A model generated the notes under the pieces. It worked only from the letters and a program-made list of their open reading frames with translations. It did not search any database and was not told the origin of the DNA. Shown one piece after another: positions 45,564 through 54,236 of a stretch of 64,000 nucleotides of DNA. Made by a program: the position numbers and the translations under genes. The stretch is from assembly GCA_964587105.1 (NCBI GenBank), contig CAZPKG010000005.1, positions 148,155 to 212,154 of the forward strand, read 5' to 3'. This DNA comes from JABWCQ01 sp964587105 (GTDB taxonomy: Bacteria > Electryoneota > RPQS01). Numbering within the stretch: the first letter of the stretch is position 1; each line of letters begins with the position of its first letter.

Positions 45564-47192
45564 GTGAACAGTAGTCCAGGACCGACAACCACGCAGATTT
45601 CTGTAAGTTCGACTGCTCAATACCCTTTCGCAACGGAAGGGCGGGTTCTGCTTTTGTGCGGTGAAGGGAAGCCAAATCTGGGCGCGGTCGAACAGCTTCG
45701 CTGGCGTGGTCTGGAAGTTAGAGTGACTTCGAGCAGCCTCGTGGCATTAGGGTTGATTGTTGACTTTGATCCCGAAGTCCTATGGATTGAAAGCACAGAT
45801 GGTGATGTCTCCATCGATGAGATTCTGGACGCTTTGGTAACTCCCCGGCTTGTCCGTCCGATTAGCATCGCGATCTCGATGCGTTTGAATGCAGAATCGC
45901 CGAACCTTGACCTAAGTCAGGCAGATGAAGTGCTTGATCTTGTGGCGATCGGCAGTAATCCCGCACAACTCATGCAGCTGATCAAGGTGACGCGGCTCGA
46001 GCGTCAGATCATTCAGCGGGAGAATGAAATTCTCAATTCGCTTCCGCACGCGCTGTTAGTGCTGGATCGTCAATTGATTCTGTGGAAAGTGAATACGCAA
46101 GTTGAGAAGCTCTTGGAGATATACGACTCGAACTATCGCAAGAACGCACTTGGGCGTCCGTTCGGCGTAGGGTTAGCAGCGGCGGGACTTCCGTATGATG
46201 TTGACACTCCTTTGCCTAAGCTTGTACATGAACTTGAACGCTCATTACAAAATGGCCGTGGACGATTTCGAGTGAAGGAGATTGTTGGTGGCGCGGAGCG
46301 GCTCTTCAGCGGTGAGATTACGCGCCTCGTTCATAGTCCTGACCATTACTTGATTGACTTGCGCGATATTACGGCTGACGAGCAAGCGGTGCTGGTGGAA
46401 GCTCGCCGCGAGCGACTCGCGACGATCGGTAATCTTTCGGTTGGTGTTGCCCACGAAATTCAGAACCCCAACACCTTTAGCCGCGTGAATGCTGCAAACC
46501 TGAAGATGATGGTTGAAGCAATAAAGCCAATTCTTTCACAGGCTGCGGCCGCAACTGGTGGGAAGTTGGGTAACATGCCTGCGGAAACATTCGTATTGAA
46601 AATGTCCGAGGCCGTTGGCGCAGTGGATATGGCCAGCCGCCGCATTGAAGCGGTGCTCACGACGTTGAAAGCTTTCGGCAGACAAGATGACGGTCATCTC
46701 GATGCGATCAATATCAAAACGGTTGTCGATGAGGCAGTGATGCTTGTCAAACATGAAACGCGCGGAAAGTGCGAGATGGATGTTGACGTCGCAGAAGATT
46801 TACCGTTGGTCACGGCCTCGGCAACGGGACTGAGTCAAGTGTTGGTGAATCTATTGCAGAACTCGGTGCAGGCATTCGGCAACAATTCGCCGCAGGGACA
46901 TGGCCCGGATGGAGCAAGAATCACCATACGCACTGAAGCGGTTAATCAAGATGAAATAATTCTCTCGGTTTCGGATAACGGTCCGGGAATTCCTGAGAAT
47001 TTGCAAGAAAAAATATTTCGCCCCTATTTTACCACGAAACCTCAGGGCCAAGGGACGGGTCTTGGGCTTTCGATATCGTCTGACATGCTGCACCGGTTCG
47101 GCGGAGATTTGACATTGCGCAGTCGCGCAGGCGAAGGGGCCACCTTTTACATAAAGCTTCGGCGGCACGACGAGCCGTCGGCACATTCATAA
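45564..47192 (+). CDS. Sensor histidine kinase
   Basis: A 542-residue kinase without membrane segments, so cytoplasmic. Residues about 25-150 look like a degenerate receiver or sensory fold; about 155-270 resemble a PAS domain. The phospho-accepting His297 lies in VGVAHEIQNP. The HATPase domain carries the N box (NLLQNSVQAF), G1 (DNGPGIP) and G2 (GTGLGLSIS). The start is GTG at 45564, although no strong site precedes it. It is followed by a single-domain receiver 9 bases later. Confidence 0.9.
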   Translation: MNSSPGPTTTQISVSSTAQYPFATEGRVLLLCGEGKPNLGAVEQLRWRGLEVRVTSSSLVALGLIVDFDPEVLWIESTDGDVSIDEILDALVTPRLVRPISIAISMRLNAESPNLDLSQADEVLDLVAIGSNPAQLMQLIKVTRLERQIIQRENEILNSLPHALLVLDRQLILWKVNTQVEKLLEIYDSNYRKNALGRPFGVGLAAAGLPYDVDTPLPKLVHELERSLQNGRGRFRVKEIVGGAERLFSGEITRLVHSPDHYLIDLRDITADEQAVLVEARRERLATIGNLSVGVAHEIQNPNTFSRVNAANLKMMVEAIKPILSQAAAATGGKLGNMPAETFVLKMSEAVGAVDMASRRIEAVLTTLKAFGRQDDGHLDAINIKTVVDEAVMLVKHETRGKCEMDVDVAEDLPLVTASATGLSQVLVNLLQNSVQAFGNNSPQGHGPDGARITIRTEAVNQDEIILSVSDNGPGIPENLQEKIFRPYFTTKPQGQGTGLGLSISSDMLHRFGGDLTLRSRAGEGATFYIKLRRHDEPSAHS

Positions 47193-47201
47193 GGAGCAGG
47201 T

Positions 47202-47636
47202 ATGGCGTACAAGGTAATGATCGTTGACGACGAAGACTTGATTCTGTCGTCTCTGGAAACATTTTTGACGATGCGCGGTTACGAAGTTCACACGTCGAAC
47301 AACCCGATCGAAGCGCTCGAGCGCATCGAATTTGAGAAGTTCCACGTTGTATTGATGGACATCAATATGCCTCAGATGACCGGACTTGAATTGTTGAAGC
47401 GCGTGAAGACCGCGCGTCCGACGGTGCAAGTTATCATGATGACGGCATACACGACCATCCAAAAATGCATCGAGTGCGTCGAGCGCGGCGCCAGTGATTA
47501 CCTGCTCAAACCGTTTGAAGACATGGAACAACTCGCGAATCTGCTTGATGAAACGAGCCGCCGCGTCTCACGTTGGGAAGCGATCGCCAAGGAAAGCTTG
47601 CGCCATCCGCGCGACGTGACCGCACATCAAATGTAG
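47202..47636 (+). CDS. Single-domain response regulator (CheY-like)
   Basis: A 144-residue receiver. The acidic pocket is Asp9-Asp10-Glu11, the phosphorylated residue is Asp53 (LMDINMP), the conserved threonine is in MMTAY and the lysine is Lys103 (LLKPFED). No output domain follows, only about 20 residues of tail. It has a GGAGCAGG-type site and lies right after the kinase, its likely phosphodonor. A terminator follows at 47742. Confidence 0.92.
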   Translation: MAYKVMIVDDEDLILSSLETFLTMRGYEVHTSNNPIEALERIEFEKFHVVLMDINMPQMTGLELLKRVKTARPTVQVIMMTAYTTIQKCIECVERGASDYLLKPFEDMEQLANLLDETSRRVSRWEAIAKESLRHPRDVTAHQM

Positions 47637-47652
47637 AATATCGCGGCGCTTC

Positions 47653-47697
47653 GCCGAGCAGGGATTTAGCGCGCCAGCGCGGTTCCCTGCCGGAATT
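47653..47697 (+). repeat. REP-like palindromic repeat, copy 1 (compensatory variant)
   Basis: Arms CCGAGCAGGGATT and TTCCCTGCCGGAATT. Compared with the other copies the stem has G>A on the left arm and C>T on the right arm at the paired position, so the hairpin is kept. It lies between the receiver gene and its terminator. Confidence 0.75.
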
Positions 47698-47741
47698 AGA
47701 GTGTACACTCGCGGCCATGATGTGCCGCGAATAAAAAGAAA

Positions 47742-47766
47742 CCGCAAACACGGGATGTGTTTGCGG
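47742..47766. terminator. Bidirectional intrinsic terminator
   Basis: The stem CCGCAAACAC / GTGTTTGCGG with a GGGAT loop has T-rich tails on both strands. It lies between the convergent receiver (+) and barrel (-) genes. Confidence 0.9.
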
Positions 47767-47791
47767 CTTTTTGTTTTCAGTCGATTGATTC

Positions 47792-48430
47792 TTAGAAATA
47801 GATTTGCGCGCCGAGTTGATATGTCAGATAGGAGATGCTGAACTCGACATTCAGGTCTTCATTCTCAAATGAGGCCTTGTACCGATGATACTGTATTGCT
47901 CCGTTAAACACAATCGGTGTTTGAGGAGGCCTCAGTGCCGCTCCGCCTTCCAAAAACCAACCCCATGTGTTGTCTGACGTCAGTTCGGCGATGATGATAT
48001 CACCCGGACCCGGCTGCTTGAAGATTCCTTCGGTCTTGCCCGCGCTGACTCCGGCACCGAGTATCGGAGTGATCGGACTCTCAAGTGTTCCTAACATGTG
48101 CCAACGAACTCCAGCAAGCCAGCGGCTGTTGTTGCGCCACTCCACACTACCGTCAGACTGTTTCTCATCAAAGTCCACGATACGATAGCCGGCATAGACT
48201 TGACCGTTATCAGAGATGATTCCGGCGTCAAATTGTCCACCCATCACTCCGACCGCGTTACCATCCCAAACTGTGCCTTCGACTTCGTCAGCCGCATCAC
48301 CAAAGTCACCGGTAGGTTCATTCCATTGCGCATTAGCGCCAATGAAGAAGTGCGGCGTGACGGCAAAGCTCTGGTTTAGCCCTATTCCCAAGACAAATGC
48401 CAAGATTGTGACTCGCGTTGCAGTCTTCAT
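47792..48430 (-). CDS. Small outer-membrane beta-barrel protein
   Basis: A 212-residue exported protein with a signal peptide (1-23) and GGGAG before its start. Alternating strands (GQVYAGYRIVDFDEKQ, WLAGVRWHMLG, TYQLGAQIYF end) fit an OmpW- or OmpA-like 8- to 10-strand barrel. The terminal phenylalanine is typical for Bam recognition. No other role is visible. Confidence 0.8.
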   Translation of the reverse strand: MKTATRVTILAFVLGIGLNQSFAVTPHFFIGANAQWNEPTGDFGDAADEVEGTVWDGNAVGVMGGQFDAGIISDNGQVYAGYRIVDFDEKQSDGSVEWRNNSRWLAGVRWHMLGTLESPITPILGAGVSAGKTEGIFKQPGPGDIIIAELTSDNTWGWFLEGGAALRPPQTPIVFNGAIQYHRYKASFENEDLNVEFSISYLTYQLGAQIYF

Positions 48431-48550
48431 AACTTACTCCCTTGTTCATGTCGATTCGAGTTCATAATCATCAGGAGGGCGGTTTCATCAACCCTCATGT
48501 AATTAAACTAACCCACCATGAAAAAGGTTTCCTGCACTGGGAATTTGCGC

Positions 48551-48585
48551 AAAAAAAAGCCGTGCACATCGTTGTGCGCACGACT
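48551..48585 (-). terminator. Intrinsic terminator of the rfb cluster
   Basis: On the minus strand the stem AGTCGTGC / GCACGGCT is followed by eight T, just after the rfbB stop. It closes the minus-strand run of dTDP-rhamnose genes. Confidence 0.85.
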
Positions 48586-48624
48586 CTTTAGGATTATACG
48601 AGCGCATAAATAGCGACGTATGAG

Positions 48625-49641
48625 CTATGCTTTCTCCAGCGGTTTGTAATGTTTTTCCATCCAAGCTTTGTAGTCGGCCTGTTTCAGTTTGATGTCCCGC
48701 CACCAATCTTCGTTGCTCACGTACCACTTCACCGTCTTCTCGATACCTTGTTGGAAGTTGTGCTTCTTCACCCAACCGAGCTTTTGAATCTTGTCGGTAT
48801 CGACTGCATAGCGGCGGTCGTGACCCGGGCGGTCCTGGACATAGGTGATGAGGTCGTGACCTTTTCCGAGCAGTTTCAGAATCGTGTGTGTGACGTCAAT
48901 GTTGAACTCTTCATTGTGCGAGCCGCAGTTGTAGATTTCGCCGACTTCGCCCTTTTGCAAAACGAGGTCAAGACCGTCGCACTGATCCTCAACAAACAGC
49001 CAGTCGCGCACCTGCTTGCCGTCGCCATAGACCGGCACGGGCTTGTTTTCGATGAGATTAGTCGTGAACAGCGGCACGAGCTTTTCGGGATATTGATACG
49101 GCCCGAAGTTGTTCGATGAGCGCGTGACGAGCACCGGCAGGCCATAGGTCACGAAGTAGGAACGCGCCAGCAACTCCCCGCCGGCCTTTGCCGCAGAATA
49201 CGGCGATGACGGCGAGAGCGGATCGGTCTCCTTGAAGTAGCCTTCAAGTCGCGAGCCGTAAACTTCATCCGTTGAAATATGCAGGAATCGCTCGACCTTG
49301 CGGCGGCGCGCTTCTTCGCACAACACATAGACGCCCTTGACGTTCGTCATCACAAACAGATCGCCCGCGTGAATCGAGCGATCTACATGCGTCTCGGCTG
49401 CGAAATTCACAACGGCATCGCATCCGTCCATCGCTTCGGCGACTTTCTTTTCGTCGCAAATATCGCCTTGCACAAACCGATAGCGCGGATCGTTCTCGAT
49501 ATCCTTCAGATTATCGAGATTCCCCGCGTAGGTCAGCGCATCAAGGTTCGTAATTTTCAGGTGCGGATACTTCTTGAGCATATACCGCACAAAATTGGAG
49601 CCAATAAACCCGGCCCCTCCGGTTACAAGGATGTGGTTCAT
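48625..49641 (-). CDS. rfbB: dTDP-glucose 4,6-dehydratase
   Basis: Second step of dTDP-L-rhamnose synthesis. The NAD-binding motif is VTGGAGFIGSN. The catalytic set includes the threonine in HISTDEVYG and the tyrosine-lysine pair in SPYSAAKAGGE. NFGPYQYPEKLVPLF and RDWLFVEDQ are also diagnostic. The start at 49641 (MNHILVTGG) is preferred to a TTG at 49668. It is the last gene of the rfb run and lies 42 bases after a small unknown gene. Confidence 0.96.
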   Translation of the reverse strand: MNHILVTGGAGFIGSNFVRYMLKKYPHLKITNLDALTYAGNLDNLKDIENDPRYRFVQGDICDEKKVAEAMDGCDAVVNFAAETHVDRSIHAGDLFVMTNVKGVYVLCEEARRRKVERFLHISTDEVYGSRLEGYFKETDPLSPSSPYSAAKAGGELLARSYFVTYGLPVLVTRSSNNFGPYQYPEKLVPLFTTNLIENKPVPVYGDGKQVRDWLFVEDQCDGLDLVLQKGEVGEIYNCGSHNEEFNIDVTHTILKLLGKGHDLITYVQDRPGHDRRYAVDTDKIQKLGWVKKHNFQQGIEKTVKWYVSNEDWWRDIKLKQADYKAWMEKHYKPLEKA

Positions 49642-49683
49642 GTTATTCGAAAATTGAGACTTTGGCAAAACAATCTGGATGGC

Positions 49684-50049
49684 TTAAGCTACTTTACTTT
49701 GATAAACTTCTGGGTCAGCACTTTTGAAAAGCGCAAGCTTTCCAGCATGAATTGTATATAATCCGCTTTCATTCGCAGATTTCGAGAGAATTCCATATTC
49801 AACAAAGAGTTGTTCAACAATAATATCTACTACCGTTTCAAACAAGTTGTGGCCGTCAAAATTGTTACCAAGATCAAAATGACAGTCTTCCATAAGTGGA
49901 AATATTTCTCCAATAAGCACGCCAAGTTCTTCATAGGATAAATCATGAATACTGTTATCTATCCAAGAACCAGGATACTGTTCGACGTATCTGTGATCCC
50001 GCATATAGTGCTCAAGAAGTTTGTCTACTAATCTCGGGAGTACTTGCAT
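49684..50049 (-). CDS. Hypothetical protein, partner of the DUF3883-like gene
   Basis: A 121-residue acidic protein, not recognised. It is helical by composition (LVDKLLEHYMRDHRYVEQYP; LFETVVDIIVEQLFVEY). An AGGAAAGG site precedes its ATG. It starts 2 bases after the stop of the DUF3883-like gene, and both are AT-rich compared with the rhamnose genes, so they probably form one unit. An antitoxin or immunity role is only a guess. Confidence 0.55.
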   Translation of the reverse strand: MQVLPRLVDKLLEHYMRDHRYVEQYPGSWIDNSIHDLSYEELGVLIGEIFPLMEDCHFDLGNNFDGHNLFETVVDIIVEQLFVEYGILSKSANESGLYTIHAGKLALFKSADPEVYQSKVA

Positions 50050-50051
50050 AG

Positions 50052-50813
50052 TTAAACCTTTCCTGTCCAGTTTATGCTTACAGATTTAGTTTGCCTCATT
50101 TCCACTGTCAAGTTACACGCGGGGTTCTGTATGATTTCAAGTACAGGCGCGGTCAAGACCCGTCGAACTACTGCCAAATAGTACTTATCGCCAAGATAAT
50201 TTGCCACTGACCACTCTCGGTCAGTAAAAGACACATACCCGCTTTTTTCTATTAGACCTTTAACTTCAACAGCCAAGTACCCACTTGGATTGATCAATCT
50301 AAAGTCAAACCCTGAACCAATCTGCCTTGTGTCTTCTAACTTTCGTCCATTAAACTCAATGTGCTTCCCGTAATTTTTCAAGAAATACTCTTCAGCCGCA
50401 AAACCAGTGCGAAATCTTAACGCAAATGGATTGTCATCACCTGGTACTACTTTATCGCCATCAGGATCAGTTTCTATGGGCTGAATTGCATAGCTTATCT
50501 GTTTTGCATTCCCGTTTAACACCCCATTAACAATCTCAAGCATTGCCAACTCGCTAAAGTCATCGTATGCGGAAATAACTTGAAGGCGTGATCGCGGGCT
50601 CCGCCGCTTATGGTAGCCGACCCGAACTCGCGAGCAATACGGATCAAACTGGTCTCGCATTTGTTTAATCGTTGCAATTGGAACACCCAACTGTCTACTA
50701 ATTTCTGCAAATGCTTCACTTATCGTTCTGAATCCGAGGTCTTTTACGCCTTTTCTGTCAAATTTTGACAAGAAGAAGGCAATAACCAGCGCGCGCCGAT
50801 TTGCTTCAGTCAT
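50052..50813 (-). CDS. DUF3883-like protein, candidate restriction-type nuclease
   Basis: A 253-residue protein. The start at 50813 (MTEANRRALVIAFFLSKFDRKGVKDLGF) is chosen because the N-terminal helical region begins there; a start at 50921 would overlap the methyltransferase gene by 67 bases. Residues about 145-245 resemble the DUF3883 (NOV_C) fold with a D-E-x-K-like pattern (SGFDFRLINPSGYLAVEVKG). The same family occurs at the ends of restriction and other defence proteins. It is AT-rich and placed between a methyltransferase and rfbB. Confidence 0.6.
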   Translation of the reverse strand: MTEANRRALVIAFFLSKFDRKGVKDLGFRTISEAFAEISRQLGVPIATIKQMRDQFDPYCSRVRVGYHKRRSPRSRLQVISAYDDFSELAMLEIVNGVLNGNAKQISYAIQPIETDPDGDKVVPGDDNPFALRFRTGFAAEEYFLKNYGKHIEFNGRKLEDTRQIGSGFDFRLINPSGYLAVEVKGLIEKSGYVSFTDREWSVANYLGDKYYLAVVRRVLTAPVLEIIQNPACNLTVEMRQTKSVSINWTGKV

Positions 50814-50854
50814 TGGTGAAGGCCGTGAAGTTGCCTTCTTATCCCCAATTTCCC

Positions 50855-51508
50855 TCACCTCTTCTCCCCCACAACCGCAATCGTCTTGCACAGATACTTC
50901 GGTGAAATTTTGGCGAACCACTCAGGCGATGCGTCCACACCGCCGGGATAGATGACGTTCATACCGGCGTGGTTGAACAGCTTGGCGATGAACTTGTGCG
51001 TGAAGATACTCATGTGGCGCGTGTCAGCGGCGGGGCCGGGCATCTTGCCGCGCACGAGCTGGCCGAGATATTCGACATGCTGAATGTTCGGCACCGTCAG
51101 CGCGACCTTGCCGCCCGGCTCAAGCACGCGCGAAATCTCGTTCAACGCATATTCTGGAAACACCAAATGCTCGAGTACTTCAAGGCACGTCACAAAATCA
51201 AAACTGGCATTGGCGAACGGCAGTCCGTCACGGTCAATGTCGTTGTGCACCTTCGCGTCCAAGCCTTGCGCGTGCGCGAGCGCGTTCTCGGCAAAGTCAG
51301 TTCCCGTCACATGCACGTCTTTGAGCTTCGCGCGCGTGACGTGAGGCAGAAACCCGTTGCCCGTGCCGATGTCCAACCACTTTTTCGGCTGATGCTTCAC
51401 GACGTGATGATGCGCAAACGCAAAACGCCCGCGCAACTGATACGTATGCGCGCGCGCTTCGAGACGGTCGTCCCACGATTGCGAATTTAGTGTTTTGAGA
51501 TCGGGCAT
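50855..51508 (-). CDS. Class I SAM-dependent methyltransferase
   Basis: A 217-residue methyltransferase of the UbiE/COQ5 type. Motif I is WLDIGTGNGFLP; motif II and III are TGTDFAENAL and FDFVTCLEVLEHL. The context within the rhamnose cluster suggests a sugar or polysaccharide substrate, but a lipid or another small molecule is also possible. It ends 41 bases before the DUF3883-like start. Confidence 0.88.
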   Translation of the reverse strand: MPDLKTLNSQSWDDRLEARAHTYQLRGRFAFAHHHVVKHQPKKWLDIGTGNGFLPHVTRAKLKDVHVTGTDFAENALAHAQGLDAKVHNDIDRDGLPFANASFDFVTCLEVLEHLVFPEYALNEISRVLEPGGKVALTVPNIQHVEYLGQLVRGKMPGPAADTRHMSIFTHKFIAKLFNHAGMNVIYPGGVDASPEWFAKISPKYLCKTIAVVGEKR

Positions 51509-51521
51509 TCTGATTCCTTCC

Positions 51522-51555
51522 TCCGTTCACGGGGGAAGGTTAGGATGGGGGTCTG
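51522..51555. repeat. G-rich intergenic repeat, copy A
   Basis: CTCCGTTCACGGGGGAAGG followed by a GGATGGGGGTC end. A related sequence is at 52892. Each lies just upstream of a gene start or after a stop in the rfb run. The similarity is partial. Confidence 0.35.
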
Positions 51556-52011
51556 CTATTTATACACTATATCCCAGTTATACGGAATCTTCGGATCATT
51601 GTACGCGGCGCGGTGCTCGTCGGGATTTTCGTAATTGTAGAGTTGATCCGGGCAATTCACCACGACGCTTTCGCCTTCACTGATGCACTTCCAGCCGTGA
51701 TAAACGCCCGGCGGAATCACGATCAGCATCGGATTGTATTCGCCCACGAAAAATTCGTTCACTTCGCCTTTGGTGGACGAATCTTCACGCGCATCATAAA
51801 GCACGACCTTGACCATGCCCTTCACGCACGTCATCTGGTCGGACTGCTTCTTGTGAAAATGCCAAGCCTTAACCACGCCCGGATAGTTGGTGGTCATATA
51901 AACTTGCGCAATCGGCAAATAATCCGGATCATCCTTGCGCAAAATTTCCAACAGCCGTCCGCGTTCGTCCGGCATCAATCTCAATTTCTTGGTTACAACG
52001 TTCTGAATCAT
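51556..52011 (-). CDS. rfbC: dTDP-4-dehydrorhamnose 3,5-epimerase family protein
   Basis: A 151-residue cupin-fold enzyme of the RmlC family. The histidine in AWHFHKKQSDQMTC and the downstream PPGVYHGWKCISEGESVVV segment match the active-site strand set; the C-terminal YNYENPDEHRA segment fits the sugar epimerase group. It is shorter than standard RmlC (about 180), so a related sugar 3,5- or 3-epimerase is possible. It lies 24 bases after rfbD. Confidence 0.88.
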   Translation of the reverse strand: MIQNVVTKKLRLMPDERGRLLEILRKDDPDYLPIAQVYMTTNYPGVVKAWHFHKKQSDQMTCVKGMVKVVLYDAREDSSTKGEVNEFFVGEYNPMLIVIPPGVYHGWKCISEGESVVVNCPDQLYNYENPDEHRAAYNDPKIPYNWDIVYK

Positions 52012-52035
52012 GTTTCGTCTGTATCTTATAGGTTG

Positions 52036-52875
52036 TTAGCTTCTCAAATAATCTTTCAATCCCGCTTCCCACGTCGGCATGTCGTTGCCGAGCGCTTGAG
52101 CGTACAACATCGGCGAAAGTCGCGAGTTCTTCGGGCGTGGCGCAGGGCGCGGGAACTCTTCGGTCGCGCACGGCAGCACGTTGGTCGAAATACCTTTCAA
52201 CTCAATGGCTTTCATCGCCAACTCGTACCACGTCGTGTAACCTTGGTTCGTGATGTGATAGGTGCCGAACGCGCCGCTTTCACTGACACGCAAAAGCTCC
52301 GGTATAAGATCAGCCACAAACGTGGGTGAGCCGTGCTGATCGTTGACGACTTTCAGTTCATCTCGTTCGCGCGCGAGTTTCAAAATCGTCTCGATGAAGT
52401 TCGGACCCGCTTTGCCGATCAGCCACGACACGCGCACGATGTAATGCCAATGACAAAGCTGGCGCACGAAACACTCGCCCGCCCATTTCGATTTACCATA
52501 GACTGACTGCGGATTGGCGGCGTCCCATTCGTCATACGGCCCGTTCTTCGTGCCGTCAAATATGTAGTCGGTGGAAATGTAGAGCAACGGTACACCGAGC
52601 GACTCCGCCGCCAGCGCGATGTTTTGCGTGCCGATGGCGTTGACGCGCATCGCGGTTTCAATTTCAGTTTCGCACAGGTCAACTTTCGTGTAGGCCGCGC
52701 AATGGAAAATGAACTCGGGATCGGCCTCCCCAACAAGCTGCAACACGCGGTCGCGATTCGTGATATCGACGTCCGGCAAATCGAAGCCGGTGACTTCGTC
52801 GCCCTGATCTTCGCACGCTAAGGCAAGCTCGCTTCCGAGCATACCAAGATTTCCGGTGATAAGAATTTTACGCAT
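52036..52875 (-). CDS. rfbD: dTDP-4-dehydrorhamnose reductase
   Basis: A 279-residue extended SDR that completes dTDP-L-rhamnose. The NADPH motif is ITGNLGMLGSELA; the active-site YGKSKWAGE holds the Tyr-x3-Lys pair. The IFHCAAYTKVDLCE and STDYIFDGTKNGPYDE segments are diagnostic. It starts upstream of rfbC; the 112 bases before it hold a G-rich repeat and a REP-like element. Confidence 0.95.
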   Translation of the reverse strand: MRKILITGNLGMLGSELALACEDQGDEVTGFDLPDVDITNRDRVLQLVGEADPEFIFHCAAYTKVDLCETEIETAMRVNAIGTQNIALAAESLGVPLLYISTDYIFDGTKNGPYDEWDAANPQSVYGKSKWAGECFVRQLCHWHYIVRVSWLIGKAGPNFIETILKLARERDELKVVNDQHGSPTFVADLIPELLRVSESGAFGTYHITNQGYTTWYELAMKAIELKGISTNVLPCATEEFPRPAPRPKNSRLSPMLYAQALGNDMPTWEAGLKDYLRS

Positions 52876-52891
52876 TCAATAATCTGGTCTC

Positions 52892-52925
52892 CCTCCGCGC
52901 TGCGCGGGGGGATTAAGGGGGGTTC
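52892..52925. repeat. G-rich intergenic repeat, copy B
   Basis: CCTCCGCGCTGCGCGGGGGG followed by ATTAAGGGGGGTTC; a partial match to the copy at 51522. It abuts the REP-like copy 2. A role as structured spacer is a guess. Confidence 0.35.
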
Positions 52926-52936
52926 TGTGTTCCTTT

Positions 52937-52977
52937 GCCGAGCGGGGATTAAGGCCTGGCGGTTCCCCGCCGGAATC
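52937..52977 (+). repeat. REP-like palindromic repeat, copy 2
   Basis: Arms GCCGAGCGGGGATT and TTCCCCGCCGGAATC, enclosing AAGGCCTGGCGG. It lies between rfbD and the SIMPL gene. Confidence 0.8.
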
Positions 52978-52987
52978 TGAGTTCAGA

Positions 52988-53719
52988 TCAATCGAGAGAG
53001 TAACTGGCCTTCACAACGGCCGTGATGTCTTTCTCTTTCGAAGACGTGTCGTAATAACCGTAATCCGAAACGTCGGTCGAGTTGCGCGGCGTCACTTGGA
53101 AGACGCCCATCTTCGCGTCGCGCAATTCACCGAGCTTGGATTCCGAAGATTCGGCCAGTACTTTCGCCCGCGCAAGCGCATCCTTCATCGCTTCCCCGAG
53201 CATCTCGATGCGCAAATCGGCGAGCTTGGTGTAAAGATATTGCGCGCCCCATCCCGAGAACGGCACGCCTTCGCTGATGAGCTGATCCGATTTCTTGATG
53301 AGCTCTTCAATCGCGTCCACTCGCGTCGAGCGGATTTCAAAATTCTGATTCACTCGGTAGCCGAGTATCCGGCCTGTCTGATAGCCGTTCTGATTGAATT
53401 CCTGAATCTGTTCGCTGGAAACAGGCTTCATCGAAATCTCAGCCTCGGGCACGCCGTTGTCCTTGAAAAACTTCGTCAACCGCGCCGCATGACTTTGCAC
53501 GGACTTGTAGGCATCTTGCTGTGTGTCCTCTTGCGCCGACACGTTGCCCGTCCACACAATCAAATCCGATACGATGGGCCGCTTGGCCGATCCCGTCACG
53601 GAGATCATGTCCCCCGCCTTGCGCATCTCAACCAACTGATGCCCAAGTATAAATGACGCGGCCACCAACGCAATCGCGATGAAAAATAAGCCGCCATTGT
53701 TGTCTTTTTCAGATGCCAT
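52988..53719 (-). CDS. SIMPL (DUF541) domain protein
   Basis: A 243-residue protein with an N-terminal membrane helix (FFIAIALVAASFILGHQLVEM) and a periplasmic SIMPL fold (MISVTGSAKRPIVSDLIVW). The ALARAKVLAESSESKLGEL segment is typical. The family is often linked to oxidative stress and outer-membrane or signalling proteins, and its biochemical role is not clear. It starts 2 bases after hicB, so it probably shares a transcript with the rfb genes. Confidence 0.88.
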   Translation of the reverse strand: MASEKDNNGGLFFIAIALVAASFILGHQLVEMRKAGDMISVTGSAKRPIVSDLIVWTGNVSAQEDTQQDAYKSVQSHAARLTKFFKDNGVPEAEISMKPVSSEQIQEFNQNGYQTGRILGYRVNQNFEIRSTRVDAIEELIKKSDQLISEGVPFSGWGAQYLYTKLADLRIEMLGEAMKDALARAKVLAESSESKLGELRDAKMGVFQVTPRNSTDVSDYGYYDTSSKEKDITAVVKASYSLD

Positions 53720-53721
53720 GT

Positions 53722-54039
53722 TTAGCGTGAGGTGTAACTACGGGTGTTTGCTTTACGGCGTTGCGCACTTTTGGGGCCTGGCACTTTCGCCATACGTTCT
53801 TTAGCTTCGGCTTGAGTTGGGACTTCAAGACGCATAACCAAAGCACTTGATGTGGATTTCGGAATCTTGATCCCATCTTCGCGCGTGCCGTCTATATGAA
53901 GCTGCATCGCTTCCATCATGTTCTGTTCGACTTCTTCGCGGGTTTTGCCGACTGCGCCGCAGCCGAGCAAATCGGGGCTGTAAGCAGAGTACTTACCTGC
54001 CGAACCTTCGATGACAATCAGAAAATTTTGATGCTTCAT
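53722..54039 (-). CDS. hicB: HicB-type antitoxin
   Basis: A 105-residue antitoxin. The N-terminal HicB fold (FLIVIEGSAGKYSAYSPDLLGCGAVGKTREEVEQNM) is an RNase H-like degenerate domain that covers the toxin. The C-terminal 35 residues are basic (KSAQRRKANTRSYTSR), unlike the usual helix-turn-helix or ribbon-helix-helix end. The start at 54039 overlaps the hicA stop as ATGA. The frame continues upstream but only inside hicA. Confidence 0.92.
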   Translation of the reverse strand: MKHQNFLIVIEGSAGKYSAYSPDLLGCGAVGKTREEVEQNMMEAMQLHIDGTREDGIKIPKSTSSALVMRLEVPTQAEAKERMAKVPGPKSAQRRKANTRSYTSR

Positions 54040-54233
54040 TTCAAACCCGCCTGTTTCATGATACTGTTCCACAAACCCGGATACATTATTGATCCCGCAT
54101 GACCGGGAATCGTTACGCATCCTGGTTTCGTAGGATGCTTGAATTGCCGATGACTGCCTGTTTGTCTCACAAGTCGCCATCCATCTTTCTCTACAATCTT
54201 GATTGCGTCACGGACGCGGTAGCGCGGCGGCAT
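54036..54233 (-). CDS. hicA: HicA-type mRNA interferase toxin
   Basis: A 65-residue toxin with a double-stranded RNA-binding-like fold. The catalytic His28 is in QTGSHRQFKHP. It lies 3 bases after rfbA and directly before hicB, with ATGA overlap, in the usual toxin-first order of HicAB. Confidence 0.94.
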   Translation of the reverse strand: MPPRYRVRDAIKIVEKDGWRLVRQTGSHRQFKHPTKPGCVTIPGHAGSIMYPGLWNSIMKQAGLK

Positions 54234-54236
54234 GGC

